Origin: a virus
DNA: 53,223 nt
Direction: 5' to 3' (one strand)
IMG/VR virus record: IMGVR_UViG_3300027749_005768
Span: 1-53,223 of that record
The translations under genes and the position numbers were made by a program. Shown in pieces: positions 42,313-49,110 of this stretch. The notes beneath the pieces are model-generated. The model saw nothing but the letters and a program-made list of their open reading frames with translations, was not told where the DNA came from and ran no database searches. How positions within the stretch are numbered: the stretch's first letter is position 1; each line of letters begins with the position of its first letter.

Positions 42313-43293
42313 TTAGAATAAATCTTCCTCTGTAAATGATTGACTCTTCTTAGAGTATTCCACGGGCCTGCTATGAAAAAAATCGGTCATATTATTGCCC
42401 AATAATTCTTCCGTAAACCACATAGTAGACTCTAAAATAGAAGAATCTACTTCAAAAGGCTTAGGAAGACCAATTTGTGAAAGTGATTCGTTAATACGAT
42501 TTTTAATAAATTCCTTGAGAATTGGCGCTGAAAGACCTGGTTCATTGATACCATTAACCATCCAATCAACAATCTTACTCTCTGATTTGAATGCTTCGTG
42601 TGCTGCAGCTACAATACGCTCTGTCAGCTCTTCGTCAAAGAGTTCAGGATGTTCTTCACGGATAGTATTAATAATTTGAATACCCACAAGAGCGTGAATG
42701 TTCTCCTCATTACGAGTATACTTAACCTGCTGGTCGGTATCCTTTAAAACGTTCTTAAAGCGAGCAAAATGATTAATAACATAGAACTGCGAGAACAAAG
42801 AAACGTTCTCAACAAACAAAGTAAACAATGTTAAAGCGTATAGATATTGCTTCTTTGAGTCCTTATAGAACCTATGTGTATACTTACGGAGATACTTGAC
42901 TCTCCCTTGTATCCATTCCAGCTTAAGGTTCTCTTCAAAAATATCTTCAAGTTCGAGAACCTTGAGCAAACGTTCGTATGCGTTGTTATGAATTACTTCT
43001 GTATTAGACATAACGATACCAAGATCATATAGAGCTGGGTGAGGTAAATTCTCACCCAACTTAGCCCAGAATGTCTTAACAGCTACTTCAATCTGACCAA
43101 TAGCGGAGAGTGTACGTACTACAATCTCTCTTTCTTGATCTGTCAATTCAACTTTAAACTGTTGAACATCTGATTTAAAGTTAAACTCTTTATCAGTCCA
43201 GAATCCATTATGCATTGCCTCAATGAACTGTTCTGTCCATGGATACAAATTGGGTTTACGACTGATTTGCTCTTCAAAAATACTTTTTCCCAT
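42313..43293 (-). CDS. nrdB: Class I ribonucleotide reductase beta subunit
   Basis: 326 residues of the diiron/radical subunit. The metal ligands and radical tyrosine of the Ia type are present: IGQIEVAV (Glu in the first ligand position), NTEVIHNNAYERLL (Glu, His, Tyr in E-x2-H-x3-Y), FVENVSLFSQF (Glu) and RNEENIHALVG (Glu, His). So a tyrosyl-radical enzyme is expected. The C-terminal tail (SQSFTEEDLF) ends with an acidic-hydrophobic peptide suited to dock NrdA. Separated from nrdA by two small genes. Confidence 0.95.
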   Translation of the reverse strand: MGKSIFEEQISRKPNLYPWTEQFIEAMHNGFWTDKEFNFKSDVQQFKVELTDQEREIVVRTLSAIGQIEVAVKTFWAKLGENLPHPALYDLGIVMSNTEVIHNNAYERLLKVLELEDIFEENLKLEWIQGRVKYLRKYTHRFYKDSKKQYLYALTLFTLFVENVSLFSQFYVINHFARFKNVLKDTDQQVKYTRNEENIHALVGIQIINTIREEHPELFDEELTERIVAAAHEAFKSESKIVDWMVNGINEPGLSAPILKEFIKNRINESLSQIGLPKPFEVDSSILESTMWFTEELLGNNMTDFFHSRPVEYSKKSQSFTEEDLF

Positions 43294-43300
43294 GGCTATA

Positions 43301-43308
43301 TATTTAGA
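43301..43308 (-). promoter_or_regulatory. Late-promoter-like box TCTAAATA before nrdB
   Basis: Minus-strand TCTAAATA, 7 nt before the nrdB ATG. Slightly longer gap than typical. Confidence 0.4.
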
Positions 43309-43328
43309 TTATAAATGTAATATAGCTA

Positions 43329-43556
43329 TTATTGAAGTGGAATACTTTTCTTAAGACTGCCATTATTAAGATTATACATTTTTATAGTCTTATTTTTACC
43401 CTGCTGAACCGTAATAGACATCTCACTCTCCATAACGATAGGCTGTGAAATCATTGTACCGTCTACATTTATAATTCTATGAAGTGAACCTGTTGATGCA
43501 TCATATACTCTTACTGTATTATTATTTCCTACTTGCGCTGTAAATCTCTTTGTCAT
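43329..43556 (-). CDS. Hypothetical small beta-rich protein
   Basis: 75 residues with two similar halves: VGNNNTVRVYDASTGSLHRII and QQGKNKTIKMYNLNNGSLKKSI. These look like two blades or strands of a propeller-like repeat (V..Y....GSL...I). It is one of the few genes here with a Shine-Dalgarno (AAAGGA, 9 nt before the ATG). It overlaps the upstream gene by 35 nt. Confidence 0.6.
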   Translation of the reverse strand: MTKRFTAQVGNNNTVRVYDASTGSLHRIINVDGTMISQPIVMESEMSITVQQGKNKTIKMYNLNNGSLKKSIPLQ

Positions 43557-43908
43557 AATTTAAATCCTTTATATTATTTATGAATACCGATACGTCATAA
43601 TCAGATTTATGTGTAGCAAAATTACTACTAGATCTGCTTGAAGTATCACTATTTTTTACTTTATGATATACCATAATATCAATAATTTCTTGCGACTCAA
43701 TATTAATTAAATCACTACCTGTAATATTAAGAATATTACGTATCTCTTGTACATTATAACCGCGTATAATGAGAGATTTAACTTTCTTAGTAACGTAGTA
43801 CTTTTGCAATGTTTCTACATTAGTATATTCTTCTACACGCTTATTAAAATTATCAGTAGTAAACGTAAAAGATTTACCTGAAATCCTACAATTAACAGAT
43901 TTGGACAT
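43522..43908 (-). CDS. Hypothetical protein with possible HTH
   Basis: 128 residues from the ATG at 43908-43906, chosen because a TATAATA box lies exactly 5 nt upstream; the frame is open for 13 more codons into the phosphoribosyltransferase gene. CRISGKSFTFTTDNFNKRV near the N-terminus is followed by SLIIRGYNVQEIRNILNI, which reads like a helix-turn-helix, and a Ser-rich, acidic C-terminus. Family not recognised; a regulator is possible. Confidence 0.55.
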   Translation of the reverse strand: MSKSVNCRISGKSFTFTTDNFNKRVEEYTNVETLQKYYVTKKVKSLIIRGYNVQEIRNILNITGSDLINIESQEIIDIMVYHKVKNSDTSSRSSSNFATHKSDYDVSVFINNIKDLNYDKEIYSASRK

Positions 43909-43913
43909 AAGCC

Positions 43914-43921
43914 TATTATAC
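43914..43921 (-). promoter_or_regulatory. TATAATA-type box, 5 nt from start
   Basis: Minus-strand GTATAATA, GGCTT, then the ATG at 43908-43906. Confidence 0.5.
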
Positions 43922-43922
43922 A

Positions 43923-44357
43923 TTACTCCCATGGGAAGACAAGCCACGTTTTTTCAGGAACTGAAAACCCATAATAATCAACCATATGTGATGCTTTATC
44001 CTTTACAAATAAAGACGCATACTCAAAAGTGTGTAAATCTTCATGACTATAAAGATATTGAAAAATACGAAATGTATTACCTGAATCGCAAATATCATCT
44101 ACAACTAGATATTTAGATCTAGTTGTTAGTAAATTAGGTTGCTGATATAAAACGTAGTTATCTTCCTGAACTTGATTATTATATGTATTAACACCGAACG
44201 TTAATACTTTTTTATTAAGTTTATAACCTAACATTGTTGCAGGAATAAGTCCTCCACGACCGATTCCAATAATATAGTCGTAGTCTAAACTAACTCTCTC
44301 TGCAAGTTGATCTACCATAAAGGCAATATTTTCATAACTAACAGACTTCTTTACCAT
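43923..44357 (-). CDS. Type I phosphoribosyltransferase
   Basis: 144 residues. DYIIGIGRGGLIPATML (27-43) and the PRPP-binding loop YLVVDDICDSGNTF (about 83-96) are diagnostic of purine/xanthine-type phosphoribosyltransferases, and the end WLVFPWE matches the family's W-V-x-F-P-W-E. It could salvage purine bases or modified guanines. Phosphoribosyltransferases have been noted near phage deazaguanine genes, but this one is 8 kb from dpdA. Confidence 0.87.
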   Translation of the reverse strand: MVKKSVSYENIAFMVDQLAERVSLDYDYIIGIGRGGLIPATMLGYKLNKKVLTFGVNTYNNQVQEDNYVLYQQPNLLTTRSKYLVVDDICDSGNTFRIFQYLYSHEDLHTFEYASLFVKDKASHMVDYYGFSVPEKTWLVFPWE

Positions 44358-44391
44358 AAGATAATTATAACTGTATTTTTTGTATTAATCA

Positions 44392-44399
44392 ACTAAATA
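44392..44399 (+). promoter_or_regulatory. Late-promoter-like box ACTAAATA, 6 nt from start
   Basis: ACTAAATA, AATGTA, then the ATG at 44406. Confidence 0.55.
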
Positions 44400-44405
44400 A
44401 ATGTA

Positions 44406-44747
44406 ATGAGTAAGTATGGTTATGAAGAGCTTCAGTTGCTTTATGAAGATGGCTTTAGAGGTCAAGCAGCAGACTTAGGTACTAATAATTCTAACTATCA
44501 ATATGCACCAAAATCTGATGAAAAACTTTCAGCTAGATTTCCAGCATTACAAGGTATAAAATCAGAACCACTAGGTACACCTACAGGCGATTTTTATAGT
44601 GGTGAAGATGAAGAGGTTACAATACCTATACATCACTTAAAGAAGAAAATTAACGAATTGATAGAAGACGCAAACGATCGCGGTATGGGTCACTCTATTG
44701 ATCATTTACATAGCCTCTTAACGTTTGCTGATAGCTACAAGAAGTAA
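44406..44747 (+). CDS. Hypothetical protein with LYE-type N-terminal peptide
   Basis: 113 residues, acidic and largely polar. The N-terminus MSKYGYEELQLLYEDGF carries the L-Y-E motif seen on other candidate internal head proteins in this window. The middle is Pro/Gly-rich and probably flexible, and the end (HHLKKKINELIEDANDRGMGHSIDHLHSLLTF) is helical. No domain recognised. Confidence 0.6.
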   Translation: MSKYGYEELQLLYEDGFRGQAADLGTNNSNYQYAPKSDEKLSARFPALQGIKSEPLGTPTGDFYSGEDEEVTIPIHHLKKKINELIEDANDRGMGHSIDHLHSLLTFADSYKK

Positions 44748-45017
44748 TTACTTGCTTCTAGCTATAATTAAATCTAGTATATGATCTGCAAACCAGCATA
44801 CAGCAGCACCATATGTAGCAAATACAACCGGATTATAATGCCCAACTAAGCCTGTAAATACACCAGCCCAAAAGCCTAAACAAAGAGAACAGGAAAATAA
44901 CTCTTTAAAGTATTTATACTTAACGAGTTTACTTTTAAAAAAGGAAAGTATAGAACCATACTTTAATATAAAGCATAACCCTATACATGAAAAGGTATAG
45001 ATAATTAAATTAACCAC
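44748..45017 (-). CDS. Membrane protein, DUF1360-like
   Basis: 89 residues with two or three hydrophobic segments (1-20, 44-60, 65-85). FKELFSCSLCLGFWAGVFTG is close to the DUF1360 signature (L.C..C..fW.g), and FADHILDLI fits its end. It overlaps the next gene upstream by 8 nt. Function of the family is unknown. Confidence 0.65.
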   Translation of the reverse strand: MVNLIIYTFSCIGLCFILKYGSILSFFKSKLVKYKYFKELFSCSLCLGFWAGVFTGLVGHYNPVVFATYGAAVCWFADHILDLIIARSK

Positions 45018-45216
45018 AAATTAGTGTTTCATCCTTTGGCTTATCTAAAGCTCTTACTGCATCTGCAACGAGCTCTAATTCACTCTTTTTAACTCTAATC
45101 TTATTACCATAATCATCGAGAACCTCGTAATTATCTTCATCGATCTTTGTAATAATAGGGCAGCAATTACCCTTACCACACAATTGAATTTCCTGTTCTG
45201 ATAGTCTTTTTAGCAT
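45010..45216 (-). CDS. Hypothetical small protein with CGKGNCCP motif
   Basis: 68 residues. LCGKGNCCPIITKIDEDNYEVLDDYGNKIRVKKSEL combines a three-cysteine motif with a short beta segment, a pattern I recall from many phage hypothetical proteins. It may bind metal. It is expressed with the DUF1360-like gene. Confidence 0.6.
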   Translation of the reverse strand: MLKRLSEQEIQLCGKGNCCPIITKIDEDNYEVLDDYGNKIRVKKSELELVADAVRALDKPKDETLICG

Positions 45217-45222
45217 ATAAAC

Positions 45223-45230
45223 TATTTACT
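45223..45230 (-). promoter_or_regulatory. Late-promoter-like box AGTAAATA, 6 nt from start
   Basis: Minus-strand AGTAAATA, GTTTAT, then the ATG at 45216-45214. Confidence 0.5.
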
Positions 45231-45836
45231 TTAAGCACACGATTTTACCAGTGCTGATTCTGCATCTCTTCTTCTTAAAAGTCCATCTAAACCTTTACCG
45301 ACCCAAATATGTTTCATATTTGTAATTTCTCGTGCAATCGCGGTATAGTCTTTTTTAGGTACGAGGTTATGAATATTCATCATTTCTGTTCTGTTTGTAC
45401 CAGTTAGAGCTCCACCGCGGTTAAAGACTAAAGAAACAAGCGCACCAAACGCGTCAGGTTTAAGTTGATCTACACCAGGAAAAGCTTTAATAGTCTCATT
45501 AATAAATCTCGGTACAGTATTACTTTTAAATACGGCTAAACCACTATCCCAAGATACAGTAATATCCTTTACATTAGGTATTAATAGTTTAGCAAACGAA
45601 CCTTTTGAACCGAGACATTTAGCTAATCTATTAAAGTCAGAATCAGGTAAGTGAGATTTCCAATCTTTTGTAAATTGATCACCTGTGTTATAACCTAGAT
45701 CATAACCAATACCAATTGTAACACCTGAAGCACCACCTGGATATGTTGGATGTTTAAGTTCTTTATTAAAATAAGCCTCACCTCCACCTACTTCATACTC
45801 AAGTATTAAACTAAGAGCTTTATCTGATAATTCCAT
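45231..45836 (-). CDS. Endolysin, GH24/pesticin-like lysozyme
   Basis: 201 residues. ILEYEVGGGEAYFN (11-24) places the catalytic Glu at about 15, and PGGASGVTIGIGYDLGY (33-49) has the T-x-G-x-G strand and the Thr equivalent to T4 lysozyme Thr26. FGALVSLVFNRGGAL and LLRRRDAESALV match the C-terminal lobe of the GH24/pesticin group. No signal peptide, so release depends on a holin. Transcribed divergently from the holin/spanin genes. Confidence 0.87.
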   Translation of the reverse strand: MELSDKALSLILEYEVGGGEAYFNKELKHPTYPGGASGVTIGIGYDLGYNTGDQFTKDWKSHLPDSDFNRLAKCLGSKGSFAKLLIPNVKDITVSWDSGLAVFKSNTVPRFINETIKAFPGVDQLKPDAFGALVSLVFNRGGALTGTNRTEMMNIHNLVPKKDYTAIAREITNMKHIWVGKGLDGLLRRRDAESALVKSCA

Positions 45837-45844
45837 AACACTTG

Positions 45845-45852
45845 TATTTACT
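45845..45852 (-). promoter_or_regulatory. Late-promoter-like box AGTAAATA before endolysin
   Basis: Minus-strand AGTAAATA, 8 nt before the endolysin ATG. Faces away from the box at 45862. Confidence 0.45.
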
Positions 45853-45861
45853 CAATAGTGG

Positions 45862-45869
45862 ATTAAATA
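45862..45869 (+). promoter_or_regulatory. Late-promoter-like box ATTAAATA before the holin candidate
   Basis: ATTAAATA, 9 nt before the ATG at 45879. It forms a divergent pair with the endolysin box. Confidence 0.45.
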
Positions 45870-45878
45870 ATAGTACAT

Positions 45879-46067
45879 ATGGAAACATTAATACAACTAG
45901 TACAACAGTACCCATGGTTTAACGTCGTGGCTGCATTCGTAACATTAGCATCAGCTATCGCTGCCATCACCCCAACACCTAAAGCAGGTTCAACACTTGC
46001 TAAGATCTATTCACTTGTTGATCTTGTTGCCCTTAATATCGGCAAGGCTAAGCAAATCGGCAAATAA
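45879..46067 (+). CDS. Holin candidate, small membrane protein
   Basis: 62 residues with one membrane segment (about 14-31, FNVVAAFVTLASAIAAIT) and a conserved-looking tail TPKAGSTLAKIYSLVDLVALNIGKAK. It lies between the endolysin promoter and the Rz/Rz1 genes and overlaps Rz by TAATG. Position and size support a holin, but a small virion or membrane protein cannot be ruled out. C-ending codons are frequent, suggesting high expression. Confidence 0.55.
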   Translation: METLIQLVQQYPWFNVVAAFVTLASAIAAITPTPKAGSTLAKIYSLVDLVALNIGKAKQIGK

Positions 46068-46327
46068 TGGATATAATCGGTTTAATAAAAAACGCCTTAC
46101 TTGCTCTAACTGTTTATTTACAGCTAAAGAGTAAGGCGTTTGTTTACGATATAAATCAAAAATCTAAAGCTAAACAACAAGAATTAACAGATGAAATTGA
46201 AAAATTACGCACATCTAAGTCTAGCAATGATAATGATAGGGCTGACATCCTGCGCGATGATCTCCTCAAAGAAAGAGCCTATCTACAACATATTTCAACC
46301 GTCTACTCTCTCACTGGTCAAGGGTAA
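46067..46327 (+). CDS. Rz: Inner-membrane spanin (Rz-like)
   Basis: 86 residues: an N-terminal membrane anchor (IGLIKNALLALTVYLQL) followed by a charged coiled coil (QKSKAKQQELTDEIEKLRT, DILRDDLLKERAYL). This is the i-spanin layout, and the o-spanin gene starts inside it in the +1 frame, the classical nested Rz/Rz1 architecture. A 12-bp inverted repeat lies in its first 75 nt. Confidence 0.8.
   Translation: MDIIGLIKNALLALTVYLQLKSKAFVYDINQKSKAKQQELTDEIEKLRTSKSSNDNDRADILRDDLLKERAYLQHISTVYSLTGQG
46090..46141 (+). promoter_or_regulatory. Long inverted repeat inside Rz
   Basis: Perfect 12-bp arms AAACGCCTTACT (46090-46101) and AGTAAGGCGTTT (46130-46141), with an inner CTGT/ACAG pairing. It is followed by G and TTTACG. 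The structure lies in coding sequence between the Rz start and the Rz1 start and could attenuate transcription or translation of the spanins. Confidence 0.7.
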
Positions 46328-46430
46328 ACCTATAATGACTACAGAGGGTCTATATACTCCTCAAACAGACGAGATCTGGGATTCACATGCCAGGTATCGT
46401 AAGCTTGAAGAGCAGTTATTACATAATTAA
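46191..46430 (+). CDS. Rz1: Outer-membrane lipoprotein spanin (Rz1-like)
   Basis: 79 residues beginning inside Rz in the +1 frame. MKLKNYAHLSLAMIMIGLTSC is a lipoprotein signal with lipobox L-T-S-C and lipidated Cys21. The mature part is 59 residues with scattered prolines and a polar C-terminus (ARYRKLEEQLLHN). It would pair with Rz to fuse the two membranes at lysis. This pair is good evidence for a Gram-negative host. Confidence 0.85.
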   Translation: MKLKNYAHLSLAMIMIGLTSCAMISSKKEPIYNIFQPSTLSLVKGKPIMTTEGLYTPQTDEIWDSHARYRKLEEQLLHN

Positions 46431-46431
46431 G

Positions 46432-47136
46432 TTATAAGAATAGCCAATCCGTCCATTTAGGCGCCGGGTTGGCTATTCTCCACCTACATGTATCTTTATG
46501 GATATTAAGAAATTGTGCAGCTTCTAATATGGTATCATATTTAACTTTATTAATCATAACAGCTCTTGCTGCTGGATTAAGTTTACCTAATCTAGATATA
46601 GAGAGTTTTGCTTTTGTATGTTCAGTATGTTTAAAAGGATTATTATTAGCGCTTAATTTTCGTTTAAAAGATATAATTTTTTTTGATGTGAGGGTATGTT
46701 TTTTACCAGTAAATGTACCTGGTTGATATTTGAATCTCTCTTTTGCTTTTATAGATAATTTTCCTCTTGTACTCTCGCTACATATATGACCTTTAAGTGT
46801 AGTAGATAACTTTATAGATCGCTCCTGCTTTAATTTTTTATATAAGCAACTATTAGTATATCTTAAACCATTACCACGGGGATTACTAATATTCATAAAA
46901 TGAAATGCGTGTAGCATTTTATATTTACTTTTACCCTTTGTAAATTTACATAAAAGGTAATGACATATATAGTGCTCTCTTGCTGTTAGTACTGCTATAT
47001 TATCTATATTATTAGAACCACCTAATGATCTTGGTAATATATGATGTAATTCAGTATAACAATTAACAATACGTTTTTTACTATTATTAATAATATTATA
47101 ATAAATCTGTCTATACTTATTATTAATTATCGTCAT
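46432..47136 (-). CDS. HNH homing endonuclease with NUMOD modules
   Basis: 234 residues. YTELHHILPRSLGGSNNIDNIAVLTAREHYICHYLL (27-62) is a complete HNH core of the phage homing type. FTGKKHTLTSKKIISF and FKHTEHTKAKLSISRLGKLNPAA are NUMOD3-like, and YDTILEAAQFLNIHKDTCRWRI is a NUMOD1 helix-turn-helix. It overlaps the end of thyX by 14 nt and sits between thyX and the lysis genes; thyX-type genes are common homing targets. A hairpin spans its last codons. Confidence 0.9.
   Translation of the reverse strand: MTIINNKYRQIYYNIINNSKKRIVNCYTELHHILPRSLGGSNNIDNIAVLTAREHYICHYLLCKFTKGKSKYKMLHAFHFMNISNPRGNGLRYTNSCLYKKLKQERSIKLSTTLKGHICSESTRGKLSIKAKERFKYQPGTFTGKKHTLTSKKIISFKRKLSANNNPFKHTEHTKAKLSISRLGKLNPAARAVMINKVKYDTILEAAQFLNIHKDTCRWRIANPAPKWTDWLFL
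46437..46479. terminator. Hairpin at the 3' end of the HNH gene, facing Rz1
   Basis: Perfect 11-bp arms AGAATAGCCAA/TTGGCTATTCT that extend through a G-T pair to about 15 bp. It lies in the last HNH codons and just after the convergent Rz1 stop, so it may end transcription from both sides. Only weak T-runs follow. Confidence 0.6.
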
Positions 47137-47830
47137 TTATGTCTAATAAACATTGCGCTGAAATCGGAAATTTCTCCAGAACAATTTTTTTGATTTGATC
47201 TGCAACAAGTCTTGTTTCGCGCTGAACATCTTTGGTAGATCTTAATTTACAGACTCGTACAAAAAAAGCTAAACTACCTGTCCAATACCATTCTGTATAC
47301 ATATTTTGCGGTAATATCATCCTGGCTTGCTCAGGGCAAATACCCGCTTCAAGCATAATATGATATGTATTAAGAGCTTGCGCATTTAAAGTCTTGGTAA
47401 ACTTTGTAACACTTTCTGTTATAGACACTTTATTACCTTTAATGTCACCCATATACGGATGTGTAAAGCTAATTTCTTCTACGAATTGATCTTCATGAGA
47501 GCCTTGCTTTTTATCTTTATTACGCATACGCCAGTTCTCTGGATAATAAAACTCAGGCGCCGTGTCAACATAACGTCTCGAAACTTCATTAATAACACCT
47601 CCAATAGTATGCTTAAACAATTGACGCGCTACAAACAAGGGAGCTTTAACATGGAACGAAAGAGAGGCATGACCAAAAGGAGTCCAGTGATTCTCTCTAG
47701 CAAGAAACGCGATTAAACGTTTATCACCTTCAGTAATATTACCTGTATCATTTACTTTATCGAATGATACTCTAGCAGCATTAACTACAGAGAGATCAGA
47801 TCCCATACTATCTACTAGTTTAATTTCCAT
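47123..47830 (-). CDS. thyX: Flavin-dependent thymidylate synthase
   Basis: 235 residues. It makes dTMP from dUMP with FAD and methylene-tetrahydrofolate. VVNAARVSF opens the fold, HWTPFGHASLSFHVKAPLFVARQLFKHTIGGVINEVSRRYV carries the ThyX signature (RHRxxSxNExSxRY, here RQLFKHTIGGVINEVSRRY), and GICPEQARMILPQNMYTEWYWTGSL is the C-terminal substrate block. The R-to-K change in the motif is seen in phage ThyX proteins, as far as I recall. Confidence 0.94.
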   Translation of the reverse strand: MEIKLVDSMGSDLSVVNAARVSFDKVNDTGNITEGDKRLIAFLARENHWTPFGHASLSFHVKAPLFVARQLFKHTIGGVINEVSRRYVDTAPEFYYPENWRMRNKDKKQGSHEDQFVEEISFTHPYMGDIKGNKVSITESVTKFTKTLNAQALNTYHIMLEAGICPEQARMILPQNMYTEWYWTGSLAFFVRVCKLRSTKDVQRETRLVADQIKKIVLEKFPISAQCLLDINDDN

Positions 47831-47833
47831 ATA

Positions 47834-47956
47834 TTACTTACCTTGACCGCGATACTTCTTTTTGTAATTTTTAGATTGCTTAAGATGCGAAGTTTTAGCT
47901 TTAGCATGAATACCTTTACGACGAATTTTTTGTGTAGCTGATGTTTTATTCTTCAT
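47834..47956 (-). CDS. Small basic protein conserved in T4-like phages
   Basis: 40 residues from the ATG at 47956-47954. About 16 of the 40 are Lys/Arg/His. The sequence ends SKNYKKKYRGQGK and contains RRKGIHAKAKTSHLKQ, a pattern I recognise from very short 'KARRKGIHAKTKTS...SKNYKKxYRGQGR' proteins found in many T4-like phages. It looks like a ribosomal-type or nucleic-acid-binding peptide. The gene ends 4 nt before the thyX start codon. Confidence 0.72.
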   Translation of the reverse strand: MKNKTSATQKIRRKGIHAKAKTSHLKQSKNYKKKYRGQGK

Positions 47957-48013
47957 TACATTAAAATAATATAATAAAAATGAAATAAATCAAGACTATC
48001 ACTGGCGAATACG

Positions 48014-48021
48014 TATAAATA
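48014..48021 (+). promoter_or_regulatory. T4-consensus box TATAAATA before a small gene
   Basis: Exact TATAAATA, 15 nt before the ATG at 48037. An overlapping ATTAAATT at 48023-48030 has a 6-nt gap and may be the functional box. Confidence 0.5.
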
Positions 48022-48036
48022 TATTAAATTAATCGT

Positions 48037-48219
48037 ATGGAAGAACGTGTATACATAACAGAGATATTCAAACAGGAGCTAGTTAACCTTGGTTGCGTAG
48101 CTGTTGATTATATTGATATATATAGAAAAGAAGGAAGTAAAATATTTTTTCAGGCAGGTAAGTGTAAATTTCACTTCTCTAAAGATGAGTTAGCAGAAGC
48201 TACTCTTACCGCGGAGTAG
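48037..48219 (+). CDS. Hypothetical small protein
   Basis: 60 residues without a recognised family: an N-terminal helix (VYITEIFKQELVNLG) and beta segments with two cysteines. A promoter-like box precedes it, and its last 14 nt overlap the convergent gene at 48206. Confidence 0.5.
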   Translation: MEERVYITEIFKQELVNLGCVAVDYIDIYRKEGSKIFFQAGKCKFHFSKDELAEATLTAE

Positions 48220-48748
48220 AACTACACTCTGAAGGATACATAGCTTCTCGCTTTATAGTAAAGCTATAAAGTTTTTTACCACTTTGATCTTCATATTCAG
48301 GACCGTTATACCTTTTCATTAAATCAGTCATAAACCGCTCCTGTGTAGTTGATAGTGAACACGCTTTAAAGTGGTACGTATTACCAGCTTTAACCACGTG
48401 CATATAGCCTGCTAAATAAAGTATTTTATATAAAGCATCAGAACCAGCCGCTATCATATTACCAAATTCTTGCTCTACCTTATCTGTTAGAGTATCATTT
48501 TCATCCCGGTAATCATATGCAGCAATCAGCATATTTTTTGCAGCTTCAGAATGTTGTGAAGTAGCAATATAGTTACCAGATTTATCAACCCAGAGTCCGT
48601 AAGGAGGACGATCTGGTAATTTACTTCTTGATGTTAATCCTAATATACTAATAGGCACACCAGAAATAATACTGTGACCACTCTCCTGTGAAGTATCGAT
48701 ATTAGAAGCAATACTTTCACGTAAAAAATATTCTTTAAACGAAATCAT
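48206..48748 (-). CDS. Candidate internal head protein with capsid-targeting-like peptide
   Basis: 180 residues. The N-terminus MISFKEYFLRESIASN is very like T4 capsid-targeting peptides (MKTxQEFIxE), with L-R-E as the predicted cut. The rest is a globular alpha/beta protein (YGLWVDKSGNYIATSQHSEAAKNML..., DALYKILYLAGYMHVVKAGNTYHF) with no family I can name. It is 5 nt downstream of the next gene on the same strand, probably co-expressed. Confidence 0.6.
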   Translation of the reverse strand: MISFKEYFLRESIASNIDTSQESGHSIISGVPISILGLTSRSKLPDRPPYGLWVDKSGNYIATSQHSEAAKNMLIAAYDYRDENDTLTDKVEQEFGNMIAAGSDALYKILYLAGYMHVVKAGNTYHFKACSLSTTQERFMTDLMKRYNGPEYEDQSGKKLYSFTIKREAMYPSECSSTPR

Positions 48749-48753
48749 AACTA

Positions 48754-49086
48754 TTAAACAGCGCCTTGTCCTGGTGAGGGTGGTTGATGATTCTGAAGTA
48801 TTGTTGAAATACCTTGAATATGTTGAGCAATAGTAGGATCTGTAATTTGAAGCTTTTGTAACTCCCCTTGTAAGGTTTGAAGTGCAGCAGTAGCAGGCCC
48901 TGTAACACCTGTAGCAGGTGCTTGAGGCTGTGTTGGTGTTGTTCCGGGAGCGCCGCCTGTAAATTGACCAGTTGGATTGCCGCTAGCTACAGCACTTGCT
49001 GCATTTTCTTCACCTGAAAGATCCGCTTCTCTATAGATGCTATCATATGCTTCAGAAAACATTTTATAATCACTTTTTGTTGACAT
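48754..49086 (-). CDS. Gln/Pro/Thr-rich small protein, possible internal protein
   Basis: 110 residues. An N-terminal acidic helix (DYKMFSEAYDSIYREADLSGEE) is followed by a disordered G/P/T/Q region (NPTGQFTGGAPGTTPTQPQAP) and a helical tail (LQTLQGELQKLQ...ISTILQNHQPPSP). Cut sites after F-S-E or Y-R-E are conceivable. The gene has an exact TATAAATA box 5 nt upstream, so it is almost certainly late and possibly virion-associated. Confidence 0.55.
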   Translation of the reverse strand: MSTKSDYKMFSEAYDSIYREADLSGEENAASAVASGNPTGQFTGGAPGTTPTQPQAPATGVTGPATAALQTLQGELQKLQITDPTIAQHIQGISTILQNHQPPSPGQGAV

Positions 49087-49091
49087 ATAGT

Positions 49092-49099
49092 TATTTATA
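49092..49099 (-). promoter_or_regulatory. T4-consensus late box TATAAATA, 5 nt from start
   Basis: Minus-strand TATAAATA, ACTAT, then the ATG at 49086-49084. ACTAT also matches the bases that follow T4 late boxes. Confidence 0.7.
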
Positions 49100-49110
49100 C
49101 AACTTGCATA

